Source: Amphibalanus amphitrite
Lineage: Eukaryota > Arthropoda > Thecostraca > Balanomorpha > Balanidae
NCBI RefSeq assembly: GCF_019059575.1
Contig: NW_024881674.1
Span: 601,001-665,000, forward strand
DNA length: 64,000 bases
Direction: 5' to 3'
Part shown: positions 1 to 12,593 of the stretch, piece after piece
Position numbering within the stretch: the stretch's first letter is position 1
Layout: each line of letters starts with the position of its first letter
Made by a program: the position numbers and the translations under genes
The notes under the pieces: model-generated
The model's input: the letters and a program-made list of their open reading frames with translations, nothing else
The model's database searches: none
Told to the model about the DNA's origin: nothing

Positions 1-2382
1 GTTTCGAGAGCGACTGTCACCGCTTCAGTTTGGCCGTGTCAGGGCCGTCTGAAGTCAGTTCCTTCCTATGGTCCCCAGCCCATTGTCCGCCCCATACAGC
101 CCACAGTCTCGAAAGATATATGAACTACGACCGTCTGTGTTTGCTGGACCAAGTCGGCTGATATTTCATTCATCGGTGTAATCTGATGCCCTTCCCAGAC
201 CAATGCCATTGAAGTTAACCCAGGGGGAGGCACTCGCCTTGGCCGTATATGGGCCAGAATGTCTAACGATTTCCGCCATGTTGTGTATACCAAAGTCTTG
301 AAAAGTTTATCACTGCAATCAAACTGCAAGCATGAAGCAGCAGCACTTTTGAGTAGTGTACCTCTCACTTAACTGCACCTCTGCTACCATACATGCAATT
401 TATATTTCTGGTATACACAACATGGCGGAAATCGATAGACAAAAACAAGTCACCAATGCTCCTTCCAGTATATATTAGAGTTCAGTGAGTTAACCCCATG
501 ATTGACCAATATGCCGACAGCTTTCTGGCCTTTGTTTGGCCAACATTTGCCAGATATCAGATGGATTCGGTGCCTATGTGGGGCAATATTTGGGCTGATC
601 ACATCAACCCTATGTCGACTGAGGTAGGTCAAATCAGCATATCTTATCCGGTATCGAGTCGATTTCTATCGTCGGGGCCGGGCTCGGATCAGTCCTATCT
701 TGCGGCTTGGGTTATTAGCATTCAACACGACACGACTGGCCCTGAATTCTGAAACCTTCACCGTGAACGCCATCGTGAAACATATCGTGAAACGGCAACA
801 GACATTGACACTAGCTCATAGCTGACCTTGAGTCTGCAAATCACCCCGTGGTTCGTTTCTATCAGTTGCTCTTTCTCAATTGGATTGAGATATACCTACA
901 AATTATCAGTCTTACAGTCCTTGTTTGACCTCATGAGCCGTTTTCATCTCTACCGACCCCGGGATGTCCCTATAGCGTGCCGCGGTGACCCGTGACCGGT
1001 TCCTGCCGTGTCTTTTCGTGTCGTGTGTCGTGTCGTGTCGACCGACCCGGGTCAGTGTCCGGCGTTATCGGCGTGCCCTCACCGTGTTTCGTGCGTGCGC
1101 CCTCTGTGTGTGTGGACCGCCGCGCTGCGTGCAGAGAACAGGCGGCCGCTGCTGTTTGCTCGCCGCCCGTGGAATGCCGGCCGCTCCGTGACGTGTCCGA
1201 TCCCAGGCTGCTCGCAGATCGGTGCGCGCCGGCCGGCCCGTTTGAACTGGCAACGGCGAGCTGCTCAGATTGAAACGGACCGGCCCGCCGCACTGGGTAA
1301 ACGCTGGACTAAAACAAGCCGCTGCTTGGGCTTTGTGCTCAGGGTCGCGCCCAAGAAAATGCGACCGCAGACGGCGCCAAGCGCGCCAACAAGCTTCAGT
1401 TGGCGAAAAGTTTGACAGCTCCCGGATTTCCTTGCTCCCCACGCCCGACGCCGGCCCGTCTGTTGTGGCCGTGTTTCCTTGGTTCTCGTGATCACATTAA
1501 AACACGTGAGATCTGCGGTTGGCGGCTAGACTCGGCTGTCCCCTCCGGCGTGGTGTCATAAGGAAACCAACACCCCACTTCCACCAATCGTCAGTCAGGA
1601 ATTCCCCGAATCAACAGCTCCAGCAGCGCGGTGGCTGATGCTGCCGACAGTGAAGTCGCATGCCAGCGGTGGCCGTCGAAACAAGCCGCAGACAGTTTCA
1701 GAAAGCGGGCTATACTCGCGAGACGCCGAGGCAGATGGATTTGCCTTGGGGCTATTAGTGTAGACAGTTTTGACGCTAATAACATCGAGGGAGGAATTCA
1801 TTTTGGGCCGTAGGCGTCCAGCAATTCAAGATGCTTGAGACTCAAGCAGCAGCTAAAGCAGACCTTGAGTCTCTTCGTCAATGGGACATCGTACTATTTT
1901 TATGCACCGTGCATGCAATGAGGACCAGGGCCTTCAAGATTAAAAATTAGTGAAGTGCGAACGTAGCGTGGAAATAATTTGATGCCTCATTTGAAGCCTG
2001 CCTCCCCTGTCCAGAGGTTCTCTCCCCATGACGTCTGACGCGGGGTGCTGATATGAGGCGGACGACCGGCACCGTCGGCCATTTGTCGAACGGAACAGAC
2101 CGACCACCTCGGTCGGTCCGACCCGGACGGACCACCCGCGGCCAAATACCGGCGTCTCTCGCACCCGATAGTCCGGCGAGTTCACCTGTCCATCAGGCGT
2201 GGAACGGACGGTCAGCAGGCGTGCCGCCGACGGGACTGGGACAGCCGAGGAGAGGTCAGGCGTTTTGAGAGGAGGGAGCTGGGAAAGTGCGTGGTAGGAG
2301 AGTGGAGAGCTGATAATTTTTCATGAAAAGTACATCGCTCGCTCATATGATGAGTGTTTCTTCTAAGTACATTGCATGGGCA
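1..2382. other. Intergenic DNA, no gene recognised
   Basis: Mixed composition, with a GC-rich and CpG-rich block near 960-1,300 that contains short GTGTC iterations. That block opens reading frames in several overlapping frames on both strands, which is what GC-rich DNA does by chance. I see no domain, no splice-consistent series of exons and no transposon termini here. Confidence 0.5.
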
Positions 2383-2718
2383 CACACAGAAAAATATTGA
2401 CACCGTTAGCGGTGTAATTGCACAGTACATATCTGAGCACTTGAGGAAAGTTAATTTAGTCCCTTCCCCGCTTAAATTACTCGCGCTTCTAAATGAACAC
2501 CAGGAAGAAGGTAATAGAACACTGTTAGGAGGGTTGGGTGTTTTACTACATGTAGCAAAACACCCAACCCTCCTAACAGTGTTCTATTACCTTCTTCCTG
2601 GTGTTCATTTAGAAGCGCGAGTAATTTAAGCGGGGAAGGGACTAAATTAACTTTCCTCAAGTGCTCAGATATGTACTGTGCAATTACACCGCTAACGGTG
2701 TTAATATTTTTCTGTGTG
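2383..2718. repeat. Near-perfect 336-bp palindrome without a loop
   Basis: The sequence reads almost identically on both strands about a centre between 2,550 and 2,551 (core CTACATGTAG). Over 168 base pairs I find only two mismatched pairs, at 2,399/2,702 and 2,545/2,556. There is no spacer, so single-stranded DNA or RNA would fold into one long hairpin. No clear target duplication flanks it. It may be a young foldback insertion, a recent inverted duplication, or an assembly or read artefact from a foldback molecule. The right arm continues outward into an open frame on the minus strand. Confidence 0.93.
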
Positions 2719-2849
2719 CACCTGCAAGAAAGGACATTGTAATGCTTAGCGGTTAGTATGTTGATGTGATGTGAGATGTCCTGCTTGAACAATGAAAATG
2801 TCTTCACGTAGGTCATACCGTCTTCTTTGCCACGCCACGCATCTTTCAA
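2472..2849 (-). pseudogene. Possible coding remnant running into the palindrome
   Basis: A 125-codon open frame on the minus strand starts outside the palindrome, enters its right arm and crosses the centre before stopping. The first 100 or so residues have a protein-like mix, with WRGKEDG near the start and KLLALLNEHQEEGNRTLLGG near the centre. After the centre the frame simply reads the antisense of itself. I do not recognise the family. It could be a piece of a transposon protein caught in an inverted duplication, or chance. The strand symmetry makes both arms open. Confidence 0.22.
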
Positions 2850-3263
2850 ACGCTGAAGGGTTAACTGATCATCTTTGCTAAAAGTTCCGGATAGGTTCGC
2901 GTTATAAAACGGCTAAAAGGCGAAACTTGACGCGCGATTACCGCGATTATATTGGCTGGCACGTGTTTAGGTAATGATCGATGTGTATGGAGGATGAATC
3001 TCAGCTGGGGGTCGCGCGTAACACTGACCCGAATCCCTCGGGGCGCGCCAGCCGCCAGCCACGGAGCCAATATAACGCATAATTGGAATGATTATTTTCG
3101 CGGTGCGACACGGCTGCGTCGCGCCCATACCCTGACGACCGGTAATCAATTACGCCGCATGCGTTTTATCAGAATTAATTAACGCGAAGCTTACAGCGGA
3201 TGGGTGATTTCTCTCGAGCCGCCTGTTTGAGGCACGGCTGCCAGGGAATGCCGTTTGGATTAG
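2850..3263. other. Intergenic spacer
   Basis: No gene seen. It holds a 12-base inverted pair (TTATATTGGCT near 2,946 and AGCCAATATAA near 3,063) around a GC-rich middle. This could be a decayed small foldback. Confidence 0.4.
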
Positions 3264-4160
3264 CCCTATTAGTGGCGGGGGGTGTTTTCATCCACCCCTC
3301 AGGTTTTTCGGGAATATCTCCGAAACCGCTGAAGCTACGATGCTGAAATTTTCTGACTTTTCCTAAAACTAAATTGGGCACATTCCCTGAAAATTTCAAG
3401 TTCATAACTTTACCAGGGGCGGCGCCAGAGCACTGGGAATTGGGGGGTCCTATTCGTGAAGCGAGTCATTTGGGCGAAGATCACGATGCTGATGTATTAT
3501 AACTGTATGCACCAGTTTTACGAACAGTGAATGAAAGGTATCATGTGATAACATATACAAATATATTGTGCATCCTCTTTTGACACGTTTTTGCTATAAT
3601 AGGCGGATCCAGGCGTCCAAAAAGGGGGGTTATGTTTTACCTCCCAACATAGGTGCCCTGACACCGCCTATGCATGACCAATGCAATTGTAGTCGTTCTC
3701 TCATAAGAAAATTGTAACATAACAAGACCATTACCACCCTTTTTAGAAACAGTACCAACAAAAACCTTATTTACTATACTTTTTGTGTACCCCCAATCTC
3801 AATGATCTGTACCCGCCTATGATTTTTGAAAATGTTTATTTTTAGGATCCATGTGAATTCCTGGTTCATTGTCTATCGATCGGCAAAAGTTGCGTTAAGA
3901 TTGGTTCAGAAACCTGGCCGTGATAAACAGTCTAAAATGTATCTGCAATTTGCCCGTTTTTACCCCCCTCTACCCCCTATTGACATTTTTTAATTTTTAT
4001 TTTTTAGAAATGTAGATCACGTTGAGCGAAATCGAATGCCGTTTGAATTTTGAAAATCGGCCCGTTAGATCTCGAGATATCAGGGGGGGGGGGGTCGTAA
4101 ACAACCTAACCTAACCCCCTGCCACTAATAGGGGTAGCCAGGAGCCTGCCACTAAAAGGG
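3264..4160. mobile_element. Degenerate TTAA-type element with CCC termini (family C relative)
   Basis: The left end reads CCCTATTAGTGGCGGGGGG after TTAG. The right side has the inverted match at 4,121-4,134 and again at 4,147-4,160, the latter followed by TTAA. Its left 120 bp (CTGAAATTTTCTGACTTTTC) and right G-run end (GATCTCGAGATATCAGGGG) resemble the two ends of the element at 35,075-36,065, so it is an old member of the same family. The middle is disturbed: terminus-like GGGGCGGCGCC and AGGCGGATCC motifs near 3,415 and 3,601 suggest further insertions whose limits I cannot fix. No coding capacity. Confidence 0.65.
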
Positions 4161-4164
4161 TTAA

Positions 4165-5890
4165 TCCGCGCTTTTATCGACTCGCCTCATGGGAGGTATC
4201 TGTCTGAAGAAGTGTTAGTAGATGTCAGCGATGAAGTAGTGAAGATTAACTTTTATAACATAACGGAAGAGTGTGATGATACTGATTACCACTAAGGACT
4301 TTGACTTGTGTTTCTACTTTTATATCATGTTTATTTAGCTCGTTGATTATTTGCGAGCTTCATGGTGAAGTTGCGTTTTTCCTGAGCTATGAAAAATGTC
4401 TTTCATTTGATGCATTTGCTCATAAACAAAACAAAAAAGTGACCTTAGTGTTAGGTTAGCCTCCTTCGCGCCGGTCGTCCCCATCCACGTGCCGCCGATC
4501 CGTTGACTAATGGGTCGGCGCTATCGCGCGCGACCTGGATACGAAATCTGCTCCCGATCCCCCAGCGCGCCGGTGTACCCCCCGCGGTCCCGTGGGAGTC
4601 AGCCCCAGCGGCCGGGAGGGGGGGGGGGCGTCAGCCGACACCCCCGGATCAGATAACAGTCAGCTCACACCGCACGCACGCGCGCCGGCCGTGGGAGGCA
4701 GCGCGGACCGTCCGGCCAAATATCAACAGACTCGTGAGCGAAACGACGGGGTGCCTTTGCGCAAACCGAGCTGTTGGCTGTGGAGAGAAAGACGGTGTCT
4801 GGTGACATCTTGTTACGGAGACGGATGATGTGGTCTTTATCACGGGCGAGAGATAGGATAGAGATGACGAGCTAGGACGGGCGAGCGTCGTACGCGGCTG
4901 AAACAAAGCTGAACGCACCGAACCGTGAGGGGCGATGAGTGTGTGGGATCTTGCGCGAGCGGTGAGAATCCTGCGCCGTTCAGAAAACGCGCACTCTCAC
5001 TCGTGGCTGCAGGTTTGTCGCGCCCTTCACCGGAGCGCTCGGGGCCGTTACGGCTCTCGTCAGCCTGCCGGGGCCGTATCGGGCCGCGGTGATCGGTTTA
5101 TACGCAGCGTTGCAGTCTGTCAGACCTGTTGACGCCGTGGCTATCGTTAGGGCGCACGGCGCGGGACCGATGCTGCACGGGTTACGTCAGAGCCAAGGCC
5201 GGCCGACCGGCGCGTCTCGCCCGGCACAGATTATTGTTTATGGTCATGGGAAACCCATCGGCGCCAATTAGCTGCCCGTCATGCCGGTGTGATAATGGCA
5301 CGCCGCCAGGAGATAGCAGCGCTCCCCTGGTCGGCTGAGATGCCCCGTCGGCGGCCGGAGGCTGCGACTGGACCGGACGGAACCACTGCTGACTGACGGA
5401 CGGACGGACGGACGGAGGGATGGGCGGGTGGATCCGATACAGGTGGACTCAGCTCGACAGCCAGGTCGGGCGCCGACCGCTGCCGGCGGCGCTGCGTGCC
5501 ATACTCTCCGATAACAGGGTCACCCGTGGCGTGTCGGCCGATGGAGCAGCGCTCGCGCCGCACCGGCAGGGCGTCATATCTCCGGCCGCCCGCGGCGCCG
5601 GGATCGTATCTCCATCGCGCGCTGTGCCGTGCAGGATATCGTGGCCCCAGCGCCAGCCTGCAGGGAAGCCGATGCAAATTATCCCGATAGATAGCAGCGC
5701 AGTCTGGCTATGTCGGTTGAGCACGACCCCGGTCTATAGTGCAGTCGTGTCGCGGACTAACAGGCGGATTAGCGTGCGTAACAGCGGTGTCCGTCTTGGA
5801 ATGATGTTCGGCCTTGGGCTGACTGAAATAGTGTCGAGAAAAGCACCGATGAAGCGGCGCCTTCTCCGCGAAATGATGAGGAGGGTTGTG
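4165..5890. other. Intergenic DNA with a GC-rich block
   Basis: From about 4,450 to 5,780 the DNA is GC-rich and CpG-rich, with a short GGAC tandem run at 5,394-5,417. Long open frames, including one of 184 codons from 5,420, overlap others on both strands. They show no recognisable domain and I take them as composition artefacts. Confidence 0.45.
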
Positions 5891-5943
5891 CTCGACTCAA
5901 AAAAATTTGCCAACTCGACTCATCATTCAACTTCAGAAAGCCC

Positions 5944-6371
<428 letters not shown>

Positions 6372-8278
6372 CTTAACATTTTATGGGTTGGCGACAGACC
6401 TGTCTTGTCTCCTCAAACGGACTTGTCACTGGCGTCTGGAAGATGAATTTGCCGATAGGAGATGGATCGCCTGACAGTTATCCGCGGATTGTGGCTGCTA
6501 TCTAACAGCCGACTGCAACGGTAGCTTCCTTGTCAGATAACTCTGCCGGAGCAGAGTGAAATGTTAACAAACAGCTCCTGGGAATATGGTGGTAATTGGC
6601 TGGCGTTGAAACGTGGGAAGCCCAGTTTCGTGGAAGATGAATGCTATAACGGGCAGACTGGGCTGCAGAGTGACAGCTTCTGTCAACACGGATAGCGAGG
6701 GTGCATTTCTTGCATCTCATTCAGTCATCGCGATGGTTTCTCTTCGAGACTGTGTTTATGTGCGTCCCTGCAACTCTTGTGCAATGTGCAATGTGCATCC
6801 CTTCGTGACGGATGCGGTAAATAAGAGCCTTGGATACTTGCGGAGAAAAGAAATGCGCGGTACTGCATTGCATTGCGGACTCACTGGTGTTCACGAACGC
6901 AAAGTTAAAAGAGAGGAAGTCCTCAGTCAAACTAGCTATTTTTAGCGTCCTACTTTTAAGCTAGCCAATGCACATCTTCACATCATAGCTTATTGAGAAA
7001 AAAATCAAACAAAAATTTAAAAAGTTAACACAAATGAAAAAAGAAAAATTCAGTCAAACGTTACAGTGCTAGTACCCAAATAAATGGTTCCCTCGTCACA
7101 GCTCTCATCGGCCGATCTCTCCCACCTTCGCACGCTCTCGCCGAGACTAAAGCGCGAGCATCTCTGTCCTCCGCGAACAATGCAGTCCCGCCGCGATCCA
7201 GGTCAGGTCACCTTGCGGCCTGGTCGACCGAGACAGGCCGCCTCCCGTGCCGATTCGGCCCCGATCGGCCCCGACACGGGAGCGGCGCCGCGTGGGCTCG
7301 TCGTGTGCGCTCAGGATCGACCTGAGAAGCGCCTCGGTCCGTCCCGGGTCGGTCCAGGCGTCGCGGCGTCGCCGAGGTAGTGCTGGTGATGTATGATGGT
7401 AACTTCAGTCGCTCCGACGCCGGCGGCGGCGCTCGACGCGGCGGTGGGTCGGCTCCGTCGTTCCTCGCGGACGCACCCCCGTGACCCGGCGCCGGGGTCC
7501 CGCCGCGATGTTAAACACGGTCGGGGTGGGCCAGTGGCGCTCATCTGCAGTCCATCATGTTCTCCGGCCTCAGTCGACGGTGAGGGTCTGACGTCGGACG
7601 GACGGCGAGAGACGGGCGCTCGCTGTAACGGCAAGGTGACGACGGAAGGTCGCCAGCGTGCCCCTGCTGACCCGGTGCCGCGCCGCTAATCATGTTTGGG
7701 AGACTTCGTGACTTCGTAATCGCGGTAATTTGACGAAGATGTGTGTCTTCGTGTCCGAGTCCGTTCGCATGCAGGAAAGCGATGTCAATATTAAGGTCGG
7801 CTTCGGAGAAATCTATCTGTTTCTTCGCTGGCAAAGAGACCTTCACTCTGACGTGTCAGCTCGAGCCGCGGCCGGGCAGAGATGGAGGCTGGTTCCCGGG
7901 TAGGAGATGGCGACCCCAGCGACCCGGCCTTTCAACACGGCTGCTCTCAGGAGAAAGAGAGATTGAAACCGGTCGTACGTACGTTATGACTTTCCAAGCT
8001 GAAAGACGTGGAAAGCTAAAACAAGCTTCCTTTGTTGACCGTGAGATGAGATGGGAGGCCACCTTTCGCTCTCGGAATTGTGTTCCAAGGTCTGCAGCGA
8101 TGTCCGGTATGAATTTGATAATTACATGCAGCTAGAAGGCTTGACCAGTGACGGGGAATTTGGCGCAGGTATTTGAGTAGCCGTTCCCAGCCAATTTGAA
8201 TGACTGGGGAGCAGCTGGTCCAATGAAATATGCATGCGTTCTATAACCAACTCACGAGAAGTGTTTTTGCTTTGGAAA
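6372..8278. other. Intergenic DNA, no gene recognised
   Basis: Contains an AT-rich stretch (6,950-7,080) followed by a GC-rich, CpG-rich block (7,085-7,690) with overlapping chance frames. No transposon termini or coding signature seen. Confidence 0.45.
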
Positions 8279-8345
8279 GGTATATCCAGTGGCGGCGGAT
8301 TCGATTTTGGCGTGGGGGGGGGCAAGATCCCAGTCGAGATGATGT

Positions 8346-8590
8346 CATAGGCGGATCCAGAAAGGCGTTTTCGACGCTGTAGGGGACATACCCCCCCCCC
8401 CCCCAAGTGTCCAAAATCCAAAAACTCCTCGGATTTCGATTCCTTTACTGCTGAACAGTATAAAGCAAACAACATTCTGATAAAAGTTTTATTATTAGGA
8501 AACATAAGGTATGTTTTGTCTATTTCGGGCGATGCAAGGGGAGGGGAGTAAATATTTGCTTTATATGTCCGCTCCCTGGATCTGCCAGTG
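8346..8590. mobile_element. Nested hAT-like MITE, 245 bp
   Basis: Terminal inverted repeats CATAGGCGGATCCAG (left) and the complement of CACTGGCAGATCCAGG (right) agree at most positions. The flanking octamers GATGATGT and GACGATAT match at six of eight positions, consistent with an aged 8-bp target duplication. It lies inside the larger hAT element and so inserted later. It contains a C-run near 8,391-8,404 and no gene. Confidence 0.6.
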
Positions 8591-9979
8591 GACGATATAA
8601 TGATTTTCGTATTGCTGTATTAGAAAAAAGCTCCAATGGGAAAAATTGTGCCATAGCCCATAACCCGATCGCAAATCAGATTTGAAGAACGGTGCCAAAC
8701 CTTTAACCTTTTGAAGTAGGCGAGCGCTATTCTTCAATGAGGTAACTCGTTACCACTTTTCCTCTGTTCACTTTACGTTCGATTTCCGTTTAACCTTCCT
8801 TTAAAAAGTATTTCTGAGACAGATATCAACTGAAACTAGCTAACAGCAGGAGGAGACCGCTCAAACATTCAGAGACAGTCGGTCGCATCTAAACCTATTG
8901 GGACAGCAATCCGCCAGAAACCCACCCCAAGGCAGTAGTTCGCCAATTAAGCTCATCGAGACGGGCTGTCTCGATGGGTTTATCCTACAGTAAGCCCACA
9001 GCAAGGCTTAACTAAGGCCCAAACGCTCGTCAAGCTGGGAACGGAGGGCTGAGGTGAGGGAGTCGAGCGGTGGACTAGGGTGAAGGAATTCGTTGGACTG
9101 GATGCAGAAGCTCGGGGGGGGGGAGGAGCGTTTCTTTATTAGGACTTTAGGGTGCGCTGACTGCGGCAAGGTCCAAATTATCACACCAAATTTTGCCACG
9201 ACATCTACCGGTTCAGGCACTCGAGAATCAGCGGCCAGTGATATCTACAAAGACGAAGCATTTCCAACCCAGCTTCAGCCTAGTGTGGGCGCCTCAGGTG
9301 GCTTTCATTACAGTTGCACATACCAAACGACCTCAGTGCAGACAGTCTGTCGCCGAAACCATTCGGAACAGACTTCAACGAAAAGTGAGACAAGGTTAGT
9401 GCTATCGTTAAGTGCCATTATAGACTTGGACCCCGTTGGCTTGACCCACTCGAAGGTGGTAGTTATCGGACGCTGCGGGGCATACTCATTTTTCCAAAAT
9501 GCCTTAGATTTTGCTTTCGTGTTCGATGCTCTGTATTCTATAGCCAGCCTTTAGCCAGAGGGGGCCCCACTAATGATCAGTGCCCTAACCCTCAAAAGTT
9601 TCCAACGTTAATTTTTACTTATTTAATAGTGAATACTGAAATAAAGCGGATACTGAACTAGTTCAGTGAACATCCAGTTTTTACACTGGCCCCACACAAG
9701 CCTCCGAATGCCCAAAGCAGATCTCTGATGACTGGCCTTTGGGTGTCATACCGTGCATTGGTCAATGTGGTCAATGTGTATGTGCGACCTCGGCGTTTAC
9801 CATTTTACTTGCACTGGAAACTGTTGCGTTCGAAAAAATCAGGGGAGTGGCTTATTACGAGCACTCATCAGTCCTAACCTCCTAACTACCCGCAAGCGAA
9901 TGGCTAGCTCTTCCGTCTCCGCTCGCTTGCGATTTGGCATTCATGTAGGTACAAAATAGCGGCAAACGACCACTGAGGG

Positions 9980-10557
9980 TGTGAGTTGCGTCTCTTGCAC
10001 ACTTAAAATATCTCTAAATCGAATCTGAAAAGACAAAAAATGCTATAAAGCGGAAATGGTTAGCATTTACACATATTGAAAAGGCACCGTTGGACACACT
10101 GTAGGAGCGCATAGCTGCAATATCAGGCTATGGAAATTTTCCTGATGTTTAGGGCACAAATTATGGAGGGGCAAGAATATACGTTTGCCCCTCCTCCAAA
10201 AGTTTCTTAGGGAACGATGCCTCCTCTGCCGCTCCGTATCTGTCGCCCCTGTAAGCGGTCACTGAAGGCCTGGGTTGCCGCTGCGTCACTTTGACGCTTA
10301 TAATGTCTCCAAAACTAGGTTGAAGAGAGGAAAACTTGAACTGAACACGAACACTTGTCATTTAAGAAAGGCAACGTATGATAAAGTATATGGGCATCTG
10401 GTTACATCTTCAGATGATCGAACAGAATAATCATGTATATGCTTCTTGTCTAAGTTTGGTCAAAAATTATGGGGGGGCAAAAAGATACTTTTGCCCCCCC
10501 ACGAGTTTGCCAGGGGGGGGCAGCTGCCCCCCCTGCCCCCCGAATCCGCCGCCCCTG
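9980..10557. repeat. Two tandem copies of a ~290-bp unit inside the hAT element
   Basis: Copy 1 (about 9,980-10,258) and copy 2 (about 10,265-10,557) share the same order of landmarks. These are a TTAAAATATCTC / TTATAATGTCTC segment, an AAAGGCA segment, AATTATGG followed by a GGGGCAA...TTGCCCC hairpin, and a CGCCCCTG end. Similarity is moderate, so the duplication is old. Such subterminal repetition is common in hAT elements. Confidence 0.6.
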
Positions 10558-10565
10558 GGTATATC

Positions 10566-12593
10566 TACAAAATACGGACCACAAAGCGATGGAAAGGATA
10601 AAGACTTGTGATAGGCGTATACAATTCTCCGTCACCTAACAATTAGTGGATTTCTGCCAGCACTCACCACAACAGTTAAGTGTCTCACTGGTGCAGTAGG
10701 TACTACCTTCACATACATATTTGCGTAATGTGTTCAATTTTCATTAGTAGTTGGACGTTACCACGCACCCACTTTTTCGGACACCGGGCTGTTCAATTTG
10801 CATGTTTAATCGTCCGCCAAGGCTGGTATTAGCCGATCTACAATCCCGCTTATTAGAAGAAAAGCATGAGCCACGCCCCCTTTCAGCGGGACATGTCGCT
10901 CGGAGGTGTGTGTGGGTGCGCGCTCGCGCAGGCCGCGCAGACATCTGATTGGAGCTCTGCGCCGCGATCGTCTCGACACTGGCTAATTGGACACGTGTTT
11001 CACATTCCGGACGGCGTCTGGACAAACACGGTGCCGTCCCCTGCCGGTGCGCCGGCTGTCCAAACGGTGCCCCGGCCGACCGCGCCGGACCGGGCCGGCC
11101 TCAGCTCACGGTCACACAGACGTGTGTGTCAGCTGGATGTGTCAGGAATGGGACACTTGTGATAAATGTAGACCCCAGCCACCGACCAAGAATCTTGCCC
11201 AGGTGAATCGGTGGGAAAAGAATGTAGGCTCACGCTCCGCACGTCAAGTCAAAGCGATTTCAGGGTGCGAATAATAATTTGAAAATTCGGCTAATTTATT
11301 CACTACTTCACTTATTTTTCAATATGAAATTTAGCGTGATTTTGCTATTACTCAACAGCTGAAAGTCATTTTTGTCGTGTGGATTTAAAACAAAATATTT
11401 TATTGAATATTAAAAGTTATGAAATAATATCGTCCTGCATTTTGAATAACACCAGGCATAAAATCGGCTTTCTGAAATCGGTTTCACTGTTGCTCGTGGC
11501 AGTCCGGTAGCCATTGGCGCTACCACCCACCGGCCGTTTGGCACGGCTCTAACTAGACCCGGTCACCGCGCACGTATGAAGCCGTGCGCGGCCGACACTC
11601 TCTGGCTCTCTCCACCGACACCTGTCTGTCAGGACACAGCGGTAGCCGCGGGTCTCCACAATGGCCCTGTCAGCTCTCCGGCGCCGCCGACTGCACCCTG
11701 TCCGGGAGCATAACAAGGGTCGCCAGTCGCCGAGCTATGCGTCCCGCCGGTCGTTTGTAGTGCCTCTCCGGTAAACACCGTACCGATCGGATTTACAGCA
11801 ACGAGTCAGGTAGCGCGGTGCCTTTGAAATTAGAGAAGCTCGTTGTGAGGGTCAGTAAGTGCGCGGGTCGTATAACCCTCCCCCTCCACACACACACTGA
11901 TCCGGTACACCTGTGGTAGCCGTTGGGACGACCGGGGAGGGCGAGGGGCGGGCGGTGCGCGGGAGGCATGCTCCGCTCGGCCGGCGCGCGCCGTCAGCCA
12001 CGGCGGCGCGCGTCAGTCGTGCGGCTCGCTCCGCCGGGGAAGGTGGTGTGGTGAGTGGTGACTACGGGTCGGGTAGCTGCGGAACTGATCGTGAGGCGCG
12101 CGAGAGGACTGAGGTGTGGTGATAGTTGTGGTGCCACCGTGACTAATGGTATGTGACCACCGTGACACCTTGGTATAATGTTTGTGGACTGAATAGTAGC
12201 AGTGCGCGAAAAAGGCGGTAGTTGTGGACGTCTGGACCCTCGTGGACTCTATAGTGCACTTTTTTATCGTGTCTGAGCGAACTGTGACAATACGGACGCT
12301 GTCTGCGCCATTCGTGGCACCGTTTCTTGAACGGATCGATCTGTGGAAGACCAAACGAACCGGGAAACAGCTCCATCTCCCGCAGACAGATCGGATATCA
12401 ACATCGCGAGCCGGAATAGTAAACCGGCGGACATCTCTCTTACAATCGGTGATCAATCAGCCCGCTGACGGGGCGCTTTGAACAGCCGCCGACACCGGGA
12501 CCACGGTCCGCGCGGAGGAGCACGCGCACGACAGAGGCGTCGACCACGTCTGACACAGTTCGTCTGAGCGTGCCGAGGGAGGTTCGCGGCGTC
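10566..12593. other. Upstream region and presumed 5' UTR of inscuteable
   Basis: GC-rich from about 11,490 to the start codon, with an AT-rich island at 11,270-11,460. It must hold the promoter or 5' untranslated part of the inscuteable gene, or an upstream non-coding exon splicing in from outside. I cannot place a start site: no convincing TATA or initiator pair stands out. Open frames here overlap on both strands and show no domain. Confidence 0.4.

Larger units (their letters stand above)
8287..10557. mobile_element. hAT-type DNA transposon, non-autonomous, 2,271 bp
   Basis: The left terminus CAGTGGCGGCGGATTCG and the inverted right terminus CGAATCCGCCGCCCCTG match at 16 of 17 positions. 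The element is flanked by a perfect 8-bp direct repeat GGTATATC at 8,279-8,286 and 10,558-10,565. An 8-bp duplication and CA(G)..GG termini are hallmarks of the hAT superfamily. I recognise no hAT transposase. The longest frame (9,093-9,554, 153 codons, + strand) has no visible motif. The interior holds a smaller hAT-like insertion and a tandem repeat of about 300 bp towards the right end. Confidence 0.88.

Noticed and set aside
970..1495. Several overlapping 70-135-codon frames on both strands
   Set aside because: GC-rich DNA with GTGTC iterations opens many frames at once; no domain and no splice pattern.
3414..3830. Further hAT-like insertion in the 3.4-3.8 kb region (CAGGGGCGGCGCC and CCGCCTATG termini)
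   Set aside because: Terminus-like motifs are present, but no pair gives matching 8-bp flanks, so limits cannot be supported.
9093..9554. 153-codon + frame inside the hAT element
   Set aside because: Its position made a transposase fragment possible, but no hAT motif is visible and length alone is weak evidence.
12570..12593. Starting inscuteable at GTG 12,570
   Set aside because: An ATG with G at -3 lies eight codons downstream; a GTG start is unlikely in an animal gene.
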